Shown: positions 40,317 through 49,204 of the stretch, piece by piece
Layout: each line of letters begins with the position of its first letter
How positions within the stretch are numbered: the first letter of the stretch is position 1
Origin: an uncultured Saprospiraceae bacterium
GTDB taxonomy: Bacteria; Bacteroidota; Bacteroidia; Chitinophagales; Saprospiraceae
Length of the DNA: 64,000 nt
Direction of reading: 5' to 3'
Assembly: GCA_937980645.1 (NCBI GenBank)
Contig: CALJPQ010000002.1
Span: 124,001-188,000 of the forward strand
The notes under the pieces: model-generated
Told to the model about the DNA's origin: nothing
The model's input: only the letters and a program-made list of their open reading frames with translations
Database searches by the model: none
Program-made: the position numbers and the translations under genes

Positions 40317-41442
40317 TTTCCGGAAACAACCCTTGCAACAACCCTTTTTTATGTTGTTTTAATAATTCTATTTTTTCCGCCTGTGCCGCTATCAAATCAT
40401 CTAAAGATGATAAACATGCCGCAATTTTTTGTTGCTCGGCTGGTTGAGGAACCCCAATATTTTGGCTTTTGTAATCCGAATAATAAATATGTGGAATACC
40501 TGACCCTTTTACATATGAAGAAAAGTCAATTGTGTTTAATAAATAATACGCCCATTCAAATAGGTATTTTTGTTCATCTTTTGACTTTAGGGCGGATAAA
40601 GTTCCTAAAATTGATGTATTACCTTCGCATAAATTTAAACGACCTACACCTGACCCGTCTTTTACTATTGAAATATATGGGTGATTATGTTGAAACGTAT
40701 CAATATATCCAATAATGCTATCAGCTCCATAAACAGCATATCCATTTTGCTTTAAGTCAAGTTTATTTAATGCTAATGTGGAGTTTTCTGCATACAGAAT
40801 ATTCTCTATTGTTTTCTCCTCCCACTCCCCACTATCCTCAAACTCCTTGAACCGAAATTTAGGTACGGTTTCGCCTGCTTGCGGGAAAAGGTTTTGCAGT
40901 AAGCCCTTTTTGTGCTGTTTGAGCAGTTCTAATTTTTCGCTCTCGGCTGTGATGACTTCATCTAAAGACAATAAACAGTCAGCGATTTTTTGTTGCTCGG
41001 GAAGGGTGGGCAAGGAGATTTTATGAATTTTAATATTACTTGTTATTTGCGGCTGACCCGAACCAGTAATTAGATAAGTAAGGTTTGCAAAACTTAATTG
41101 ATAAAAGATGAACTTTTTATCAATAACATCATTATAGTTATCAATATTGACTACCATTGCATTACCCGTAATCCATGATTTTCGCGATGTATAGTTTACT
41201 GTTCCACATGAACTTCCACGGCAAGCAATAGCAATCTGTTCTGTTTCATGATTATATTGGTCATAATAACCAATTATACCATTTGCACCATAAACTGGAT
41301 AACCAGTATTCTTTAAATCTGTTTGAGAAATTGTCTTTGGTTGATATACATAGGCGATTTCCCCCAACGTTTTCACCTCCCACCCCTCAGTATTTTGGAA
41401 TTCAGGGAATCGCAGTTTAGGTATTAATTTATTTTTGTTCAT
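40309..41442 (-). CDS. hsdS: type I restriction-modification system, specificity subunit HsdS
   Basis: HsdS chooses the bipartite DNA target. The 377-residue protein from the ATG at 41442 has two target-recognition domains (about residues 10-150 and 195-330), each followed by a conserved helix with near-identical sequence (PEQQKIADCLLSLDEV and PAEQQKIAACLSSLDDL, both leading to ELLKQHKKGLLQ). The 19 codons upstream in the same frame (to 41499) are translated mobile-element sequence and are not counted. The final codons GTC TAA lie inside the terminal repeat of the adjacent cassette. The two domains are similar enough in DNA to recombine. Confidence 0.93.
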   Translation of the reverse strand: MNKNKLIPKLRFPEFQNTEGWEVKTLGEIAYVYQPKTISQTDLKNTGYPVYGANGIIGYYDQYNHETEQIAIACRGSSCGTVNYTSRKSWITGNAMVVNIDNYNDVIDKKFIFYQLSFANLTYLITGSGQPQITSNIKIHKISLPTLPEQQKIADCLLSLDEVITAESEKLELLKQHKKGLLQNLFPQAGETVPKFRFKEFEDSGEWEEKTIENILYAENSTLALNKLDLKQNGYAVYGADSIIGYIDTFQHNHPYISIVKDGSGVGRLNLCEGNTSILGTLSALKSKDEQKYLFEWAYYLLNTIDFSSYVKGSGIPHIYYSDYKSQNIGVPQPAEQQKIAACLSSLDDLIAAQAEKIELLKQHKKGLLQGLFPENV

Positions 41443-41444
41443 AT

Positions 41445-41603
41445 TGTCTTGACTATGATTTGTTTGATTTTTTGATGGACTATGATTTTTTTGTTTCACT
41501 TTTATTTTTCGTTTTTGCCTGTAAGCTCAGAAAGCGGATATTCATTTTTAGTCATATTTTTAATCATAGTATTCATTCAATCACATAAATCATAGTTTAG
41601 ACA
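41445..41603 (-). mobile_element. 159-bp internally deleted copy of the GxxExxY cassette (MITE-like)
   Basis: The ends TGTCTTGACTATGATTTGT (from 41445) and its inverted partner (to 41603) match the ends of the 488-bp unit. The first 50 bp and the last 90 bp are copies of the same regions of that unit, while about 330 bp of the gene interior are missing. The break joins near a short shared AAACGA sequence. It lies between hsdR and hsdS, with its left end two bases before the hsdS ATG and its right end supplying the hsdR stop. Confidence 0.75.
41502..41576 (-). pseudogene. relic of a GxxExxY gene (first 24 codons only)
   Basis: The reverse strand reads MNTMIKNMTKNEYPLSELTG then KNEK and stop. 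The first 21 residues equal the start of the intact GxxExxY protein, minus the internal four-residue repeat, and the rest of the gene is gone. It is the coding remnant inside the 159-bp element. Confidence 0.8.
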
Positions 41604-41604
41604 T
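41513..41604. repeat. copy 2 of the ~100-bp direct repeat flanking hsdS
   Basis: Partner of 40213-40316, 92 bp, in the same orientation. It covers the right end of the 159-bp element and the stop codon of hsdR. The two copies bracket hsdS and could support deletion or inversion-free recombination of that gene. Confidence 0.9.
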
Positions 41605-44600
41605 CATACACTTTCAGCCCACTAATTTCCCTTCCTTCGGCTTTCTTTTTTAATAATGGTGTCAATTCTTTCATCAATGCCAGTTCTCTTTTAGTGCGTT
41701 CTTTCCAGCCTAAGTCTAAAAGTTCAAAGAGTTCGCTGAGTTTGTCGGCATCAAAAATCATACGGCTCATGATGGTATCTACAAATTGTTGCAAAGCCGA
41801 AGCTTCTAAGCCATTGTTTTGGGCTATTTGTGCTAATTGTTGGGCTATTTTTTCGTCCTTAAATTTTTGGTAGCCACTTTTTACTTCATTTTCGTTGAGT
41901 GCTTTACCTACTTTCAGGGAGTTAATGTATTCTTGTAAATCTTCTTTTTCTTCCATCAGGTTGGCACTGCTGCTCAAAACAGCAATGAGTTGGTCGCGGG
42001 TCATTTTTTGTTTTTTAGGTTCGGATTGGGTGTATTTGGCGATCAGGTTCATGATATAGTCGTAGTCCACAAGGGCAGAGGCAAAGAGGACAAATTCAAA
42101 ATCCAATTGCTGGATATTTTCGGGTGCACGGTCACCTTCTTTTTGTTGAATTTCTTTGAGTTGTTTGGCAATTTCCAAATATGAACTGCGGAAGGAACGC
42201 AGTTGGTCTTCGGGCAGGAGTGCTTCAATGGTGTTTTTTTGCGCTTCGGTGAGGTCGGTGTATTGGTCAAGCTGAGTTTTTAGGCGTTGCACTTCTTTAA
42301 AGCGATTGATAAACTCTACACGAGCCGCATCGCCTTTGATGTTATAAACCTCCTGCGGTTCTGCTACCAGGTTTTTGTCTGTCATCCATTTTTCCATAGC
42401 CTTCACTGCCTCTTGATATTTTTCAATCACTTTCGGAGCAGGTTCGACTAACCAGATTTCTTTGGCTCGTCCTGTGTCTTCACCGCTGAACAGGGCAATG
42501 GCAGTGTCCACTTCTTTTTGTTGGGCACGAAAATCTAAAATGTTTCCGTAAGGTTTGGTATCATTCAAAACGCGGTTGGTACGGCTGAATGCCTGAATGA
42601 GTCCGTGGTATTTCAGGTTTTTGTCCACATACAACGTATTCAGGTATTTGCTGTCAAATCCGGTGAGCAACATATCCACCACAATGACCAAATCAATTTT
42701 ATTTTTGTGCGGATAATCGGCATTGCTGAACTTCTGAAATTTGATGCGTTGCTGAGCATCTTGGTAGTAGAGGTCAAACTCTGTGATTTTATGGTTGGTG
42801 CCATATTGTTGGTTGTAATCGCTGATGATGGCTTCCAGTGCTTTTTTCTTTTTTTCAGGCTCAACTTTGTTGTCGGCTTTTTCTTGTTGTAAATCTTCCT
42901 GTAATTGCAAGACGTCTTTATTTCCTTCGGCTGGTGGCGTGAATACGCAGGCGATATTTAAGGGGACAAAATTTTCATCTTCTTTGGCTTTATTTGCCTG
43001 AATATCTTTGAAAAGCTCGTAGTATTCAATGGCATCATTGATAGAAGCCGTGGCTAATATAGCATTGAAGCGTCTGTTATGTGTGGCGGCATCATGTTTT
43101 TTTAGAATAGCATTTACCACAGCTATTTTGTGTTCTGTGCTTCCAACGGTTACATTTTTTTCAGGCTTGAAATAGTCAATATGAAAGCGCAATACGTTTT
43201 TATCTTCTATGGCATGGGTGATGGTGTAAGCATGTAGTTGCTTTTGGAAGATATCTTGGGTAGTAACAAACGAGCCAACTGTTCCATCAATTTGCTTGTA
43301 GGTGGCGTTGTCTTCAAAGATGGGCGTGCCTGTGAACCCGAATAGTTGAGCATTGGGAAAAAATGCTTTGATGGCTTTGTGGTTTTCGCCAAACTGTGAG
43401 CGGTGGCACTCGTCAAAGATGAAAACGATGCGTTTGTCTTTTAAAGGTTGAAGGCGTTCTTGATAGCTGAGCCGCGAGGCATCACCATTATACTGGGAGA
43501 GGGCTAATCCCAATTTTTGAATGGTGGTTACAATTACTTTGTTGGCGTAATCGTCCGAAAGCATTCGTTTTACCAAGGTTTCGGTGTTGGTATTTTCCTC
43601 CACGCAACCTTCCTGAAATTTGTTGAACTCTTCGCGGGTTTGTTTGTCCAAGTCTTTGCGGTCCACCACGAATATGCATTTGTAAATGTCGGGGTTATCT
43701 TTAAGCAGAGTAGATGCTTTGAAGGAAGTCAGTGTTTTTCCGCTGCCTGTGGTGTGCCATATGTAGCCATTGCCTCTGTTTTGGTGAATACAATCCACAA
43801 TGGCTTTCACGGCATAAATTTGGTAGGGTCGCATCATCATGAGTTTTTGCTCGCTTGCCACCAGCACCATGTATTTGCTTATCATTTCGGCAAGGGTGCA
43901 TTTGCTCAGAAATTTTTCGGAGAAGTCGTCTAAATGCGTAATTTTCTTGTTGTTTTCGTCTGCAAATTGATAAACGGGTAGAAATTGCTCGTCAGCATTA
44001 AATTTGAAATGAGACGAGTTGTTATTGGCAAAATAATAGGTGTTGGTGCGATTGCTCACAATAAAAAGCTGCACGAAACAAAGCAATGAATTGGTATAGC
44101 CGTTGCCCGGGTCGCTTTTGTAGTCTACGATTTGCTGCATGGCTTTTCGGGGGCTTACCTCCAAGCTTTTCAGTTCAATTTGAACCACAGGAATGCCGTT
44201 CATCAGTAGCATAACATCGTAGCGGTGGTGGCTATTACTGGTGTTGATGCGTAGTTGATGGATGACTTCAAAATCGTTTTTGCACCAGTCTTTGATGTTT
44301 ACCAGAGTGTAATGCAAAGGCGTTCCGTCCTCACGAATGAAAGTGTTAATTTCACGTAGGCGTTTTGAGGAAACAAAAACATCTGAATGTATAATCTCGT
44401 CCCGTAGTCTGGCAAATTCAGCGTCAGAGAGGTTCACTCTGTTGAGCGCCTGAAATTTTTCACGGAAATTCCTTTCCAGCGAAGCCCTGTCCTTGATGTC
44501 GGGTCTGTAGGTGTATTTCAGGTCAGTCAGTTTGGTTATTAAACTTTCTTCTATTTGTTGTTCTCTAATCATATTTAGCCAAATATGCTTTTTTAAGGTA

Positions 44601-44692
44601 TTTTCATCGTTCTGTGCGTTGGCAAGAGGTGGCTTTTGGAGCTTTATGCTATGTCTGCTTGAAATATGGTCAGTATGTTGTTCTATTGTCAA
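41597..44692 (-). CDS. hsdR: type I restriction-modification system, endonuclease/translocase subunit HsdR
   Basis: HsdR cuts DNA after ATP-driven translocation. The 1031-residue protein has the nuclease motif Asp159, Glu173-x-Lys175 (DVMLLMNGIPVVQIELKS), helicase motif I GYIWHTTGSGKTLTSFK near residue 310, motif II DECHRSQFG, motif III GFTGTPIF and a C-terminal helical region. All catalytic residues are visible. The last two codons, GTC TAA, fall in the terminal repeat of the adjacent element. The start at 44692 gives an extra 40-residue N-terminus; an ATG at 44572 (MIREQQIEESLITKLT) is nearer the family start. It is first in the locus. Confidence 0.95.
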   Translation of the reverse strand: MTIEQHTDHISSRHSIKLQKPPLANAQNDENTLKKHIWLNMIREQQIEESLITKLTDLKYTYRPDIKDRASLERNFREKFQALNRVNLSDAEFARLRDEIIHSDVFVSSKRLREINTFIREDGTPLHYTLVNIKDWCKNDFEVIHQLRINTSNSHHRYDVMLLMNGIPVVQIELKSLEVSPRKAMQQIVDYKSDPGNGYTNSLLCFVQLFIVSNRTNTYYFANNNSSHFKFNADEQFLPVYQFADENNKKITHLDDFSEKFLSKCTLAEMISKYMVLVASEQKLMMMRPYQIYAVKAIVDCIHQNRGNGYIWHTTGSGKTLTSFKASTLLKDNPDIYKCIFVVDRKDLDKQTREEFNKFQEGCVEENTNTETLVKRMLSDDYANKVIVTTIQKLGLALSQYNGDASRLSYQERLQPLKDKRIVFIFDECHRSQFGENHKAIKAFFPNAQLFGFTGTPIFEDNATYKQIDGTVGSFVTTQDIFQKQLHAYTITHAIEDKNVLRFHIDYFKPEKNVTVGSTEHKIAVVNAILKKHDAATHNRRFNAILATASINDAIEYYELFKDIQANKAKEDENFVPLNIACVFTPPAEGNKDVLQLQEDLQQEKADNKVEPEKKKKALEAIISDYNQQYGTNHKITEFDLYYQDAQQRIKFQKFSNADYPHKNKIDLVIVVDMLLTGFDSKYLNTLYVDKNLKYHGLIQAFSRTNRVLNDTKPYGNILDFRAQQKEVDTAIALFSGEDTGRAKEIWLVEPAPKVIEKYQEAVKAMEKWMTDKNLVAEPQEVYNIKGDAARVEFINRFKEVQRLKTQLDQYTDLTEAQKNTIEALLPEDQLRSFRSSYLEIAKQLKEIQQKEGDRAPENIQQLDFEFVLFASALVDYDYIMNLIAKYTQSEPKKQKMTRDQLIAVLSSSANLMEEKEDLQEYINSLKVGKALNENEVKSGYQKFKDEKIAQQLAQIAQNNGLEASALQQFVDTIMSRMIFDADKLSELFELLDLGWKERTKRELALMKELTPLLKKKAEGREISGLKVYDV

Positions 44693-45106
44693 AATGGTTT
44701 GTCCTTATGTTCATGTTGGTGGTGTTATTTTAGGCTCGATATGTTGTGGGTTGTAAATGAACAAGTGCAAACAGCGTTCAAGTATTTCATCGTTCTTTGA
44801 GAAAGGGAGGGCTTATCCGACAAAGCAGCCAATGTCTTGTTGGAGGGGATTGTCCCCGTGTTCCAACGTGAGATGCCTCGCCGAATTCTTTTCCGACCAT
44901 CTTGTGTTTGCTTGTGTCAGTGACCGCTGAGTATGCCGCGCAAAAATCGCTGGGCCTTCGGTATTTTCGATAAAACTTATACAAGTTTCTAAGACTTCCG
45001 GCCAAAAGCATCACTAAAGCGCTCTAATTCCCTCTCAGCAGAGATTGGGTTTGACTTTGTCCTGGGAATCCGTTTTCGCTGTAAAAATACGCGTGCCCTC
45101 CGTTAT
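44693..45106. other. gene-free interval at the right edge of the restriction locus
   Basis: No gene supported. A long imperfect hairpin is present near 44845-44875: GTTGGA and GGGGA on one side, TCCCC and TCCAAC on the other, with a four-base bulge. The left part is AT-rich like the restriction locus. No insertion-sequence end or attachment site is recognisable. Confidence 0.4.
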
Positions 45107-46369
45107 TTACTTAACCAGCTGCATCAAACGTTGCTCCACGCGCCCGCCTGCCACCAGTCGGTACACATACATCCCTGCGGGCACTTGCGCCCCAGAGAAC
45201 ACTACAGAGTGCTCTCCTGCAGGCAGGTCGCCCTCTACGAGCGTGGCAACCCTGTTGCCTAATATGTCGAGGACCGTTAGTGCAGCTCGCTCTGGTTGGA
45301 GCAATTGAAATTTAATGGTCGTAGAGGTGGCAAATGGGTTAGGAAAGTTCTGATACAACATAAGCGGCTGGTGGAATCCAGTCTTTGTATGGCCATCTTC
45401 CACGGATGTAAGTAATTCCAAATCATTTACGGATGCGGCCATGACAAAGTCATCCATGTAGAACTTGTTGTCATATACGTTGACGGTAGTAGGCATAGCC
45501 AACACGCGATTGCCGACGCGTTCATTGGGCGGGATGGGCCACTCAAATTGCGGCGTCACATTGCCAATCCATTCCGCAATTTTCGTCCAAGGTGCCTGAG
45601 CGTCCTCTCGCAGCCACGCCTCATACGCCCCTTGCTCTCCGGACAAATCAATATGGATGCGAACCTGATACCATTGCCCTGCCTTCATCCAGGTATTGGT
45701 CAGATTCGGATACAGTTTGTCCCTATTGTAAGATGCCTCCGCTTGGTTATTCGCCAGAGGCGCTCTCAGATGCCACACCCAGCCACTGTCTGGAGCGGTC
45801 ACCGGCGGATTATCCAAGTTCGGGCCTATGACTTTATGAATCCCAAACAACCAGGCGAATTCAGGAATGCTATCGCCATCTATGTCGTGACCGACGCAGG
45901 GATACCAAGCCCGGCAAGGGTAGAGGAATTTGGAACGATGAAAACGACTCTCAGGAGTGCCGTAGATCCAGAATTGGAACCATACATTCGCTGGAATGGT
46001 CGTCAGCGGAGTGTTCTGACTTCCGTACTTGAGCCAGTAATCGGTTTGATTAATTGGCGATTGGGAAGGGTTAGATTCCATCACCAATACCCGAGATTGC
46101 CGAGTTGAGTCGTACTGGGTGTACAGATAACCTGCACCTCTCCCAAAATAGGAGTTGTTAGCCTTGACATCTGTCCAACCATGGCTGCGAAACACAAGTT
46201 CAACATTTGTAGCGTCACGAGATGCATCATACTCGAAATTATCGTAAAAAATCTGAGCGTTCAAAATGCTCGTTGTACCAAGCCATGCGCTCAATATCAA
46301 GGCTACCGTAGCTCCGATATGTCCATGTTGGGACATGTTAACCTTCGCAAGAAATGAATGAGACCTCAT
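45107..46369 (-). CDS. secreted protein with type IX secretion sorting domain
   Basis: A 420-residue protein with a signal peptide (GATVALILSAWLGTTSILNA before QIFYDN). Residues 40-320 form an uncharacterised, tryptophan-rich domain that could be a beta-jelly-roll of the lectin or glycanase kind. The last 80 residues are a type A sorting domain of the type IX secretion system: LYQNFPNPFATSTTIKFQLL, VLDILGNRVATLVEGDLPAG and GMYVYRLVAGGR. It is therefore exported to the surface or released. The start could also be at 46336. A -7 box lies upstream. It lies between the restriction locus and a transposase remnant, so it may have arrived by transfer. Confidence 0.85.
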   Translation of the reverse strand: MRSHSFLAKVNMSQHGHIGATVALILSAWLGTTSILNAQIFYDNFEYDASRDATNVELVFRSHGWTDVKANNSYFGRGAGYLYTQYDSTRQSRVLVMESNPSQSPINQTDYWLKYGSQNTPLTTIPANVWFQFWIYGTPESRFHRSKFLYPCRAWYPCVGHDIDGDSIPEFAWLFGIHKVIGPNLDNPPVTAPDSGWVWHLRAPLANNQAEASYNRDKLYPNLTNTWMKAGQWYQVRIHIDLSGEQGAYEAWLREDAQAPWTKIAEWIGNVTPQFEWPIPPNERVGNRVLAMPTTVNVYDNKFYMDDFVMAASVNDLELLTSVEDGHTKTGFHQPLMLYQNFPNPFATSTTIKFQLLQPERAALTVLDILGNRVATLVEGDLPAGEHSVVFSGAQVPAGMYVYRLVAGGRVEQRLMQLVK

Positions 46370-46388
46370 AAAAAAATTCTTTAGAGGA

Positions 46389-46396
46389 CAAAAATA
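46389..46396 (-). promoter_or_regulatory. -7 box (TATTTTTG) of the T9SS cargo gene
   Basis: The reverse strand reads TATTTTTG, 19 bases before the ATG at 46369. It matches TAnnTTTG in an AT-rich stretch, so chance is a concern. Confidence 0.4.
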
Positions 46397-46600
46397 TAAA
46401 TTAGCAAGAAAATTAAATCTTTTTCATTTTTGGCGGTGTCATCTTATGGGTGATGTCTTGTGGTTGCAGACAAATAAATGGAGATACAGCTGGTGTATTT
46501 CATCGGATTTTGAGAACGGTAGTGTTTTTCCGACGAGACGCCTCGCCATCTCCTGGTCAAAACGTAAGAAGGGTAGTCAGACCGGTCATTCGGACAACAC

Positions 46601-46840
46601 ATGGAAGAGGGTAGAACAGCCGGAAAACGCTCTGGAACGGAAGCCCGATACCAGATAGCAGGGCGCTTTGGCACCCTGAAAGGTGCTCAGGTATATGCCG
46701 GCATCAACGGCTTCATTTCTCCGGTCAGAAAGCAGAATCTCCGTCCTTTCAGGGATCTCCTCAGGGTTTTTAAGGGAATATGTTCCTTCCTATCGGTGTG
46801 CGACAACCTGACCGGAATGGTTACAAAAAATAATTTCTGA
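46601..46840 (+). pseudogene. C-terminal remnant of an IS66-like transposase
   Basis: The frame gives about 80 residues, in which RYQIAGRFGTLKGAQVYAGI and NGFISPVRKQNLRPFRDLL resemble the C-terminal end of IS66-family transposases in Bacteroidota (pattern KISGxFRSxxGAxxxARIRSxISTxRKQ). No N-terminal part, partner genes or inverted repeats are visible, so it is a decayed fragment. The 46370-46600 stretch before it holds nothing I can name. Confidence 0.45.
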
Positions 46841-46842
46841 GG

Positions 46843-46875
46843 TTTGGAAATGTGAAGCAAGTGCTATTACCTTTG
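46843..46875 (+). promoter_or_regulatory. Bacteroidota-type promoter for tRNA-Glu
   Basis: TTTG at 46843-46846, a 21-base spacer, and TACCTTTG at 46868-46875. This is the closest consensus match in the window. The tRNA begins 37 bases after the -7 box. Confidence 0.8.
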
Positions 46876-46912
46876 CACCGCTTTTTCCGGAAGGGTAAGC
46901 AAATGCTGATAA

Positions 46913-46984
46913 GGCCCGTTCGTCTAGCGGTCAGGACACGTCCCTTTCACGGATGAAACACGGGTTCGATTCCCGTACGGGTCA
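46913..46984 (+). tRNA. tRNA-Glu (anticodon TTC)
   Basis: A 72-base tRNA. The acceptor stem pairs GGCCCGT (46913-46919) with ACGGGTC (46977-46983), including one G-T pair, and discriminator A is at 46984. The anticodon arm is CGTCC-CTTTCAC-GGATG with anticodon TTC, and the T arm contains GGTTCGATTCC. CCA is not encoded. It reads GAA and GAG. Confidence 0.96.
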
Positions 46985-46987
46985 CGC

Positions 46988-47030
46988 AAGCCCTGTGAGG
47001 TGTAAAATCCTCGCAGGGCTTTTGGTTTTT
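46988..47030 (+). terminator. rho-independent terminator after tRNA-Glu
   Basis: The 13-bp stem AAGCCCTGTGAGG (46988-47000) and CCTCGCAGGGCTT (47009-47021), with one wobble pair and an 8-base loop, is followed by T-rich sequence (TTTTGGTTTTT). Confidence 0.88.
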
Positions 47031-47137
47031 GTTAGCGATTTTTGCTGCCGAAAAATCAAAAACCGATGCCTTTTTTAAAGGCCTTTTCGCCTTTGCCTCA
47101 GCATGCCGTTTTCATCTTCACGTTTAACCTTTTGTTT

Positions 47138-49204
47138 ATGCCTGCACTTGCCCGCTTACTGTTCTGTGTACTCCTCCTGGCCCTGATGGCTTGCCGTCAA
47201 ACGCCGCCCCCGCCCCAAGCCGATGCTATTGCAGAAGATCGCGTCATCCTGGACTCCTTTGCCGACCTGCAAATCCTGCGCTACGACCTGCCCGGCTGGG
47301 ATGAGCTGAGCCTTCGGCAAAAAACTTTTATTTATTACCTCAGCGAAGCTGCCCTAGCAGGGCGCGACATCATCTACGACCAGCACTGCAAGTACAACCT
47401 GACGGTGCGCAAAACTTTAGAAGCCATTTTTGAAAGCTGGAAGGGCGACCGCACTACACCCGAATGGAAGGCCTTCGAGACCTACGCCAAGCGCGTGTGG
47501 TTCAGCAACGGCATCCATCACCATTACAACGAGGTGAAAATCCTACCCGACTTTTCGCAGGAATACTTTGCCGCCCTGGTCAATAGCGCCGACCCGAAGG
47601 CGTTGCCCCTTGCTGAAGGCCAGACACCTGCAGCACTTTTGGATACCCTGGCGCGCGTGATGTTTGACCCTAACTTCCTGCCCAAACGCACCAACAAAGA
47701 GGCGGGCGTGGACGTGGTGCTCACCTCTGCCGTGCATTTTTACGAAAACATCACTGCCGACGAGGTGGACCGCTTCTACCAGCAACAACTGCGCGCCGCC
47801 GGCCCCAACCCGCCTATGGTGGGCCTCAACTCCAAGCTCATTGGCGTCAAAGGCGGCAAACCCTATGAGCGCGTTTGGCGCGCTGGCGACGGCATGTACG
47901 GGCCGGCCATTGACCGCATCATCGAAAATTTAGAAAAAGCCATCCCATATGCAGAAAACGAGCAGCAGCAAAAGGTCATCCGCCTGCTCATCGAATACTA
48001 CCGCACGGGCGACTTGCGCAAGTTCGACGAATACAACATCGCCTGGGTGCAGGACACTACCAGCACTGTGGACTTCATAAACGGCTTTATCGAAGTGTAT
48101 CACGACCCCAAAGGCTATAAGGCCGACTGGGAGGCCGTGGTGCAGTACAACGATCCCGAGGCTACGCGCAAAATGGCTATCATCAGCAAAAACGCGCAGT
48201 ACTTCGAAGACAACAGCCCCATAGCACCCGCTTACCGGAAAAAAGAAGCCAAGGGCATTTCCTACCGCGTCATTAATGTGGCCATGGAAGGCGGCGACTG
48301 CGCGCCCAGCACACCCATCGGCATCAACCTGCCCAACTCAGACTGGATACGGGCGCAATACGGATCCAAGTCCATCAGTCTCAACAACATCGAAAATGCC
48401 TACGCTCGCTCGGGCGGCGCAGCAGCTACCGCCGAATTCGCCCACGATGAAGAGGAAATAACCTTAGCCAAACGCTATGGCGAGGTGGTGAGCAAAATGC
48501 ACACGGCCCTGCATGAGGTCATCGGCCACGCCAGCGGGCAGCTGAAACCCGGCGTTGCCCAGCCCAGCAGTACCCTGAAGCAGTACGCCAGCACTCTGGA
48601 AGAGGTACGGGCCGATTTGGTAGCACTCTACTTCCTGCCCGACCTCAAACTGGTCGAATGGGGCGTCATGCCCGATACGGTGGCCTATCGCACTGGCTAC
48701 GATCAGTATCTGCGCAATGGCCTGTTGCAGCAACTACGCCGCATACAGCCCGGACAAAATCTGGAGCAAGACCACATGCGCAACCGGCACTTAGTGTCCT
48801 CATGGGTACTTGAACGCGCCCAGGCCGATAGTGCTGTGGTCAAAGTGGTGCGCAATGGAAAAACGTACATAGATATCCGCAACTACACCCGCGTGCGCGA
48901 ACTCTTCGGCCAGTTGCTCGCCGAGGTGCAGCGCATCAAGTCCGAAGGCGATTTCAACGCTGCTCGCCAGCTGGTGGAGACGTATGGTGTACGAGTAGAT
49001 GCCGCACTGGTGCAGCAGGTGCGCGACCGCTATGCCAATCTGCCTACCAAACCTTATTCGGGCTTCGTGCAGCCCCGGCTGGTGGCCGTGCGGGATGCTC
49101 AGGGCAACATCACCGACGTGCGTGTAGAGGTCGAGACGGATTTTGTGCAGCAAATGCTCCGCTTCGGACGCGAGTACGCTTTCCTGCCCGTGCGCAACGA
49201 CTGA
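47138..49204 (+). CDS. dipeptidyl peptidase III-like lipoprotein (M49 family)
   Basis: Zinc metallopeptidase that removes dipeptides from the N-terminus of short peptides. The 688-residue product from the ATG at 47138 starts MPALARLLFCVLLLALMAC, a lipoprotein signal with Cys19 as the lipidated residue. The M49 motif HExxGH is at residues 459-464 (HEVIGH) and the second motif is EEVRAD at 488-493. Upstream in-frame ATG (47066) and TTG (47042) starts lack the lipoprotein signal at the N-terminus and are not preferred. Secreted or membrane-tethered M49 enzymes are common in Bacteroidota. It follows tRNA-Glu and its terminator. Confidence 0.9.
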   Translation: MPALARLLFCVLLLALMACRQTPPPPQADAIAEDRVILDSFADLQILRYDLPGWDELSLRQKTFIYYLSEAALAGRDIIYDQHCKYNLTVRKTLEAIFESWKGDRTTPEWKAFETYAKRVWFSNGIHHHYNEVKILPDFSQEYFAALVNSADPKALPLAEGQTPAALLDTLARVMFDPNFLPKRTNKEAGVDVVLTSAVHFYENITADEVDRFYQQQLRAAGPNPPMVGLNSKLIGVKGGKPYERVWRAGDGMYGPAIDRIIENLEKAIPYAENEQQQKVIRLLIEYYRTGDLRKFDEYNIAWVQDTTSTVDFINGFIEVYHDPKGYKADWEAVVQYNDPEATRKMAIISKNAQYFEDNSPIAPAYRKKEAKGISYRVINVAMEGGDCAPSTPIGINLPNSDWIRAQYGSKSISLNNIENAYARSGGAAATAEFAHDEEEITLAKRYGEVVSKMHTALHEVIGHASGQLKPGVAQPSSTLKQYASTLEEVRADLVALYFLPDLKLVEWGVMPDTVAYRTGYDQYLRNGLLQQLRRIQPGQNLEQDHMRNRHLVSSWVLERAQADSAVVKVVRNGKTYIDIRNYTRVRELFGQLLAEVQRIKSEGDFNAARQLVETYGVRVDAALVQQVRDRYANLPTKPYSGFVQPRLVAVRDAQGNITDVRVEVETDFVQQMLRFGREYAFLPVRND

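Noticed and set aside
39820..40320. Target-site duplication around the 488-bp unit
   Set aside because: A three-base ATT can be matched on both sides if the ends are shifted by one base, but the second unit does not show it, so I do not claim a duplication.
39828..41603. CRISPR-like array near hsdS because of repeated AT-rich units
   Set aside because: Repeats are two long blocks and terminal inverted repeats around genes, not evenly spaced short repeats with spacers; no cas genes.
44845..44875. Terminator or attachment site at the right island edge
   Set aside because: The hairpin has a four-base bulge and no T run, and no matching sequence is found at the left edge.
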